DNA of 64,000 nucleotides from contig NKJG01000002.1 of assembly GCA_002256395.1 (NCBI GenBank), positions 792,789-856,788 on the forward strand. The letters are read 5' to 3'. The position numbers and the translations under genes are program-made. The notes below the pieces were generated by a model, which did not search any database, was not told where the DNA came from, and saw only the letters and a program-made list of their open reading frames with translations. The DNA is from Bacteroidetes bacterium B1(2017). GTDB lineage: Bacteria; Bacteroidota; Bacteroidia; UKL13-3. Shown here in pieces: positions 61,977 through 64,000 of this stretch; position 1 is the first letter of the stretch, and every line of letters starts with the position of its first letter.

Positions 61977-64000
61977 TTATTTCACAACAGCAAATGATTT
62001 TCTTGCCACTGCTTCATCCGAACCGCGCAATACCAAATTGTAGGTACCTGCACTTAGGTTCATATCGTATAAGTCTATTTCTTTTCTTCCGTTTAATACA
62101 TAGGTATGTTCGTAAACCTCTCTACCCAACATATCTACGATGACAATGTTCACGCTTTGGCTTTGTACATCTTTTAAGCCCAGTTTAAAGTCGCCTGTAT
62201 TTGGATTAGGATAAAGGATTACTTGATCGCTAATGTCATTTGATACAGTTGTTAAACCTGTTGCAGCTGTATTGCTTGAAGCTGCATCTAAGCTGCCACC
62301 AGAACTGTTCTTATCGTCAATACTTCCTCTAATCATACCAGGAGTACAAGATCCTACTGCTTGAACTACTACGTTCATATAACTAGTGTCTTTACAGCCA
62401 TAGTTGCTCACTCCTACTAAACGTACTTGGTAGGTACCAGCAGCTGCATAGGTTTTGCCATAAACGTGGGTGTTGGTATAATTATGTGTTCCATCACCAA
62501 ATTCCCAATAGTAATTTGGAACCCATCCAGCACCATTATACGTGGTACGGTTAAAGAAGTCAAATCTATTGCCTGTTACACATTGTGTAGCAGTAGCGGT
62601 AGAGAAGCTCGATTCTGGTTTAGGATAGCCTGTGGCTGTTACCACTACGGTAGCTGTGGTTATGCTTGAGCAACCTGCTCCACTGCTTGCTGTTAAGGTT
62701 GCTAAGAACGAACCTGTTGAAGCATATGAGTGGAAGATAGTAGAAGTTGAGGATGGAATAGAAACCGTACCATCGCCATAGTTCCAAGTATAACTTGTTG
62801 CTCCAGTTGATGTACTGGTAAATCTTATACCTGTATTACATACACCACCTGTAACCATACTCCAAGTAAAGCCTGCCACCGGACCAGTGCCTGAGTTAGC
62901 AGTGATATTACTCTTAGTTACTGTGGTTGAACAACCATTGGCCAAAGTAGCTGTTAAGCTTACTGTTTTAGTTCCAGAAGTTGCAAACGCAAAGGTTGGA
63001 GAAGTTGATGTTGATGTTCCTTCACCTGAGTTAAAGTTCCAAGCATACGTTGGTGTACCACTGGTTGAAGTAGAAGTATTGGTAAAGGTAACCGAAGTAC
63101 CACACGTGCTAGAAGCAGAAGTGTAGGCTGCCGTTACGCTACCAATTACAAAGGTAGTTGTAGTTGTATCATAACATGTACCATTAGTAGCTACTAATTT
63201 CAACGTATGGGTTCCAACTGTTAAGCCTGTTGTATCATAAGGGAACGTAGATTTAGTTACATATGCACCACCATCTAATTTAACTCTGTATGAGCTAGCT
63301 CCAACGCTTCCTGTATTATTAATGGTTCTAGTTGTATTACAAGGGTTGCTTGCCGATACTACCACCGCAGCAGTTACTCCAGTTGCAGCCGAAGCAGCAG
63401 TGAAGCTCATTTGAGTGGCACTAGTTGAACATCTTCCAGCAGCAGTTACGACTAAATCTACTGTTTGTGTTCCAGATGAAGCATACGAGCGAGTAGCTGT
63501 ATTGGTTACCGATGTGGCTCCTGTTCCGCCTGAGAAGGTCCAAGCATACGTTAAGGTGCTACCTGTTGAGGTATTAGTAAAGGTATACAAGTTGCTGCAA
63601 GCTGTAACCGATCTTGATATTGCACCAACAACTGGGTTACTTACTACTGCAACTGTTTGTGGAGCGCTAGTGCTTGTATTATTAATACGTAAGGTTACAC
63701 TATAGTTTCCATCTGCTGCATAGGTATGTGTTGGGTTAGCAAGTGTAGATGTTTGACCATCACCAAATGTCCAGTAGTAAGTACTTGCAGATACCGAAGC
63801 GGCACTACTAAATACTACCGCTTTGCTTGAACAGCTATTTGGAGTGTAGCTAAAGGCTGCACTTGCACTTGGAGTTACCGTTACGGTTTGAGTAGCATAG
63901 CTTACACAACCTGTACTTGAGATAGCTCTTAAAGTTACGGTGTAAGTTCCAACAGCTGCATAGGTTTTATTATAAATAAAGGTGCTAGTGCTGGTGGTTC
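61977..64000 (-). CDS. giant PKD-repeat T9SS protein, partial at 5' end (over 670 aa visible)
   Basis: The frame is open from the stop at 61977 to the window edge; an apparent TTG start at 63590 is only internal. Repeats of PKD type are recognisable: TYAWTFSGGTGATSVTNT, YTWNYGDGTVSIPSSTSTIF, YWEFGDGTHNYTNTHVYG, and, upstream of 63590, YWTFGDGQTSTLANPTHTY. A type A T9SS domain ends it (LYPNPNTGDFKLGLKDVQ). PKD repeats are beta-sandwich spacers of surface adhesins and fibres. The N-terminus, signal peptide and start lie outside. Confidence 0.88.
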   Translation of the reverse strand, partial: TTSTSTFIYNKTYAAVGTYTVTLRAISSTGCVSYATQTVTVTPSASAAFSYTPNSCSSKAVVFSSAASVSASTYYWTFGDGQTSTLANPTHTYAADGNYSVTLRINNTSTSAPQTVAVVSNPVVGAISRSVTACSNLYTFTNTSTGSTLTYAWTFSGGTGATSVTNTATRSYASSGTQTVDLVVTAAGRCSTSATQMSFTAASAATGVTAAVVVSASNPCNTTRTINNTGSVGASSYRVKLDGGAYVTKSTFPYDTTGLTVGTHTLKLVATNGTCYDTTTTTFVIGSVTAAYTSASSTCGTSVTFTNTSTSTSGTPTYAWNFNSGEGTSTSTSPTFAFATSGTKTVSLTATLANGCSTTVTKSNITANSGTGPVAGFTWSMVTGGVCNTGIRFTSTSTGATSYTWNYGDGTVSIPSSTSTIFHSYASTGSFLATLTASSGAGCSSITTATVVVTATGYPKPESSFSTATATQCVTGNRFDFFNRTTYNGAGWVPNYYWEFGDGTHNYTNTHVYGKTYAAAGTYQVRLVGVSNYGCKDTSYMNVVVQAVGSCTPGMIRGSIDDKNSSGGSLDAASSNTAATGLTTVSNDISDQVILYPNPNTGDFKLGLKDVQSQSVNIVIVDMLGREVYEHTYVLNGRKEIDLYDMNLSAGTYNLVLRGSDEAVARKSFAVVK

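Noticed and set aside
63415..63705. A 96-codon + strand ORF at the right edge
   Set aside because: It lies antisense to the PKD repeats of the partial T9SS gene and has the composition of a shadow frame.

Overview
The window comes from a member of the Bacteroidota, AT-rich and without Shine-Dalgarno sequences. It carries several very large secreted proteins ending in type IX secretion (T9SS) sorting domains, PKD/SprB-type adhesin repeats, a DUF1800/DUF1501 pair, and promoter-like TAnnTTTG boxes. I cannot name a genus.

Layout. (1) Positions 1-13.3 kb are core chromosome: rhodanese (cut by the window edge), a T9SS cargo protein, PASTA protein, MarC, DUF3467, an AAA/DUF4143 ATPase, aldehyde dehydrogenase, DUF1800/DUF1501, LipB, TerC and MiaA. 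(2) 13.4-19.8 kb is one 2155-residue adhesin-like T9SS protein with 14 repeats. (3) 19.8-22.2 kb is mostly non-coding. It holds a 64-bp-period tandem repeat, a pyrimidine tract and one coiled-coil gene. (4) 22.2-39.5 kb is the most striking part: about 20 single- or two-gene units, all on the + strand. Each is followed by a ~130-bp imperfect palindrome that opens with TAAC just after the stop codon and closes with (AAC)GTTA just before the next start codon. This is the architecture of integron gene cassettes and attC sites. No integrase gene is in the window, so it is best described as a cluster of attC sites lacking an integrase (CALIN), or the distal part of a chromosomal integron. (5) 39.5-58.2 kb continues with small + strand genes. 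Only decayed attC traces remain; it includes TPR, MORN and YwqK-like proteins, DUF4265, SUKH-like and YcxB-like proteins and an RtcB-type RNA ligase. (6) 58.3-64 kb returns to two large minus-strand T9SS/SprB/PKD proteins, the last running off the window.

How it fits together. More than half of the cassette products carry a signal peptide or lipobox, and most of the rest look like small cytosolic immunity-type or membrane proteins. One cassette is an antitoxin/Fic(Doc) toxin pair whose toxin has a stop at codon 3. Hand alignment of ten sites shows that differences between the two arms of each palindrome are nearly all of one kind: left-arm A opposite right-arm C. On the bottom strand these become G.T wobble pairs. 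Integron attC sites recombine as folded bottom strands, so this supports the attC reading independently of the spacing. The sites fall into several arm subfamilies, some with mismatched left and right arms. Some carry nested 30-bp and 14-bp hairpin elements, and some carry promoter-like -7 boxes in the loop.
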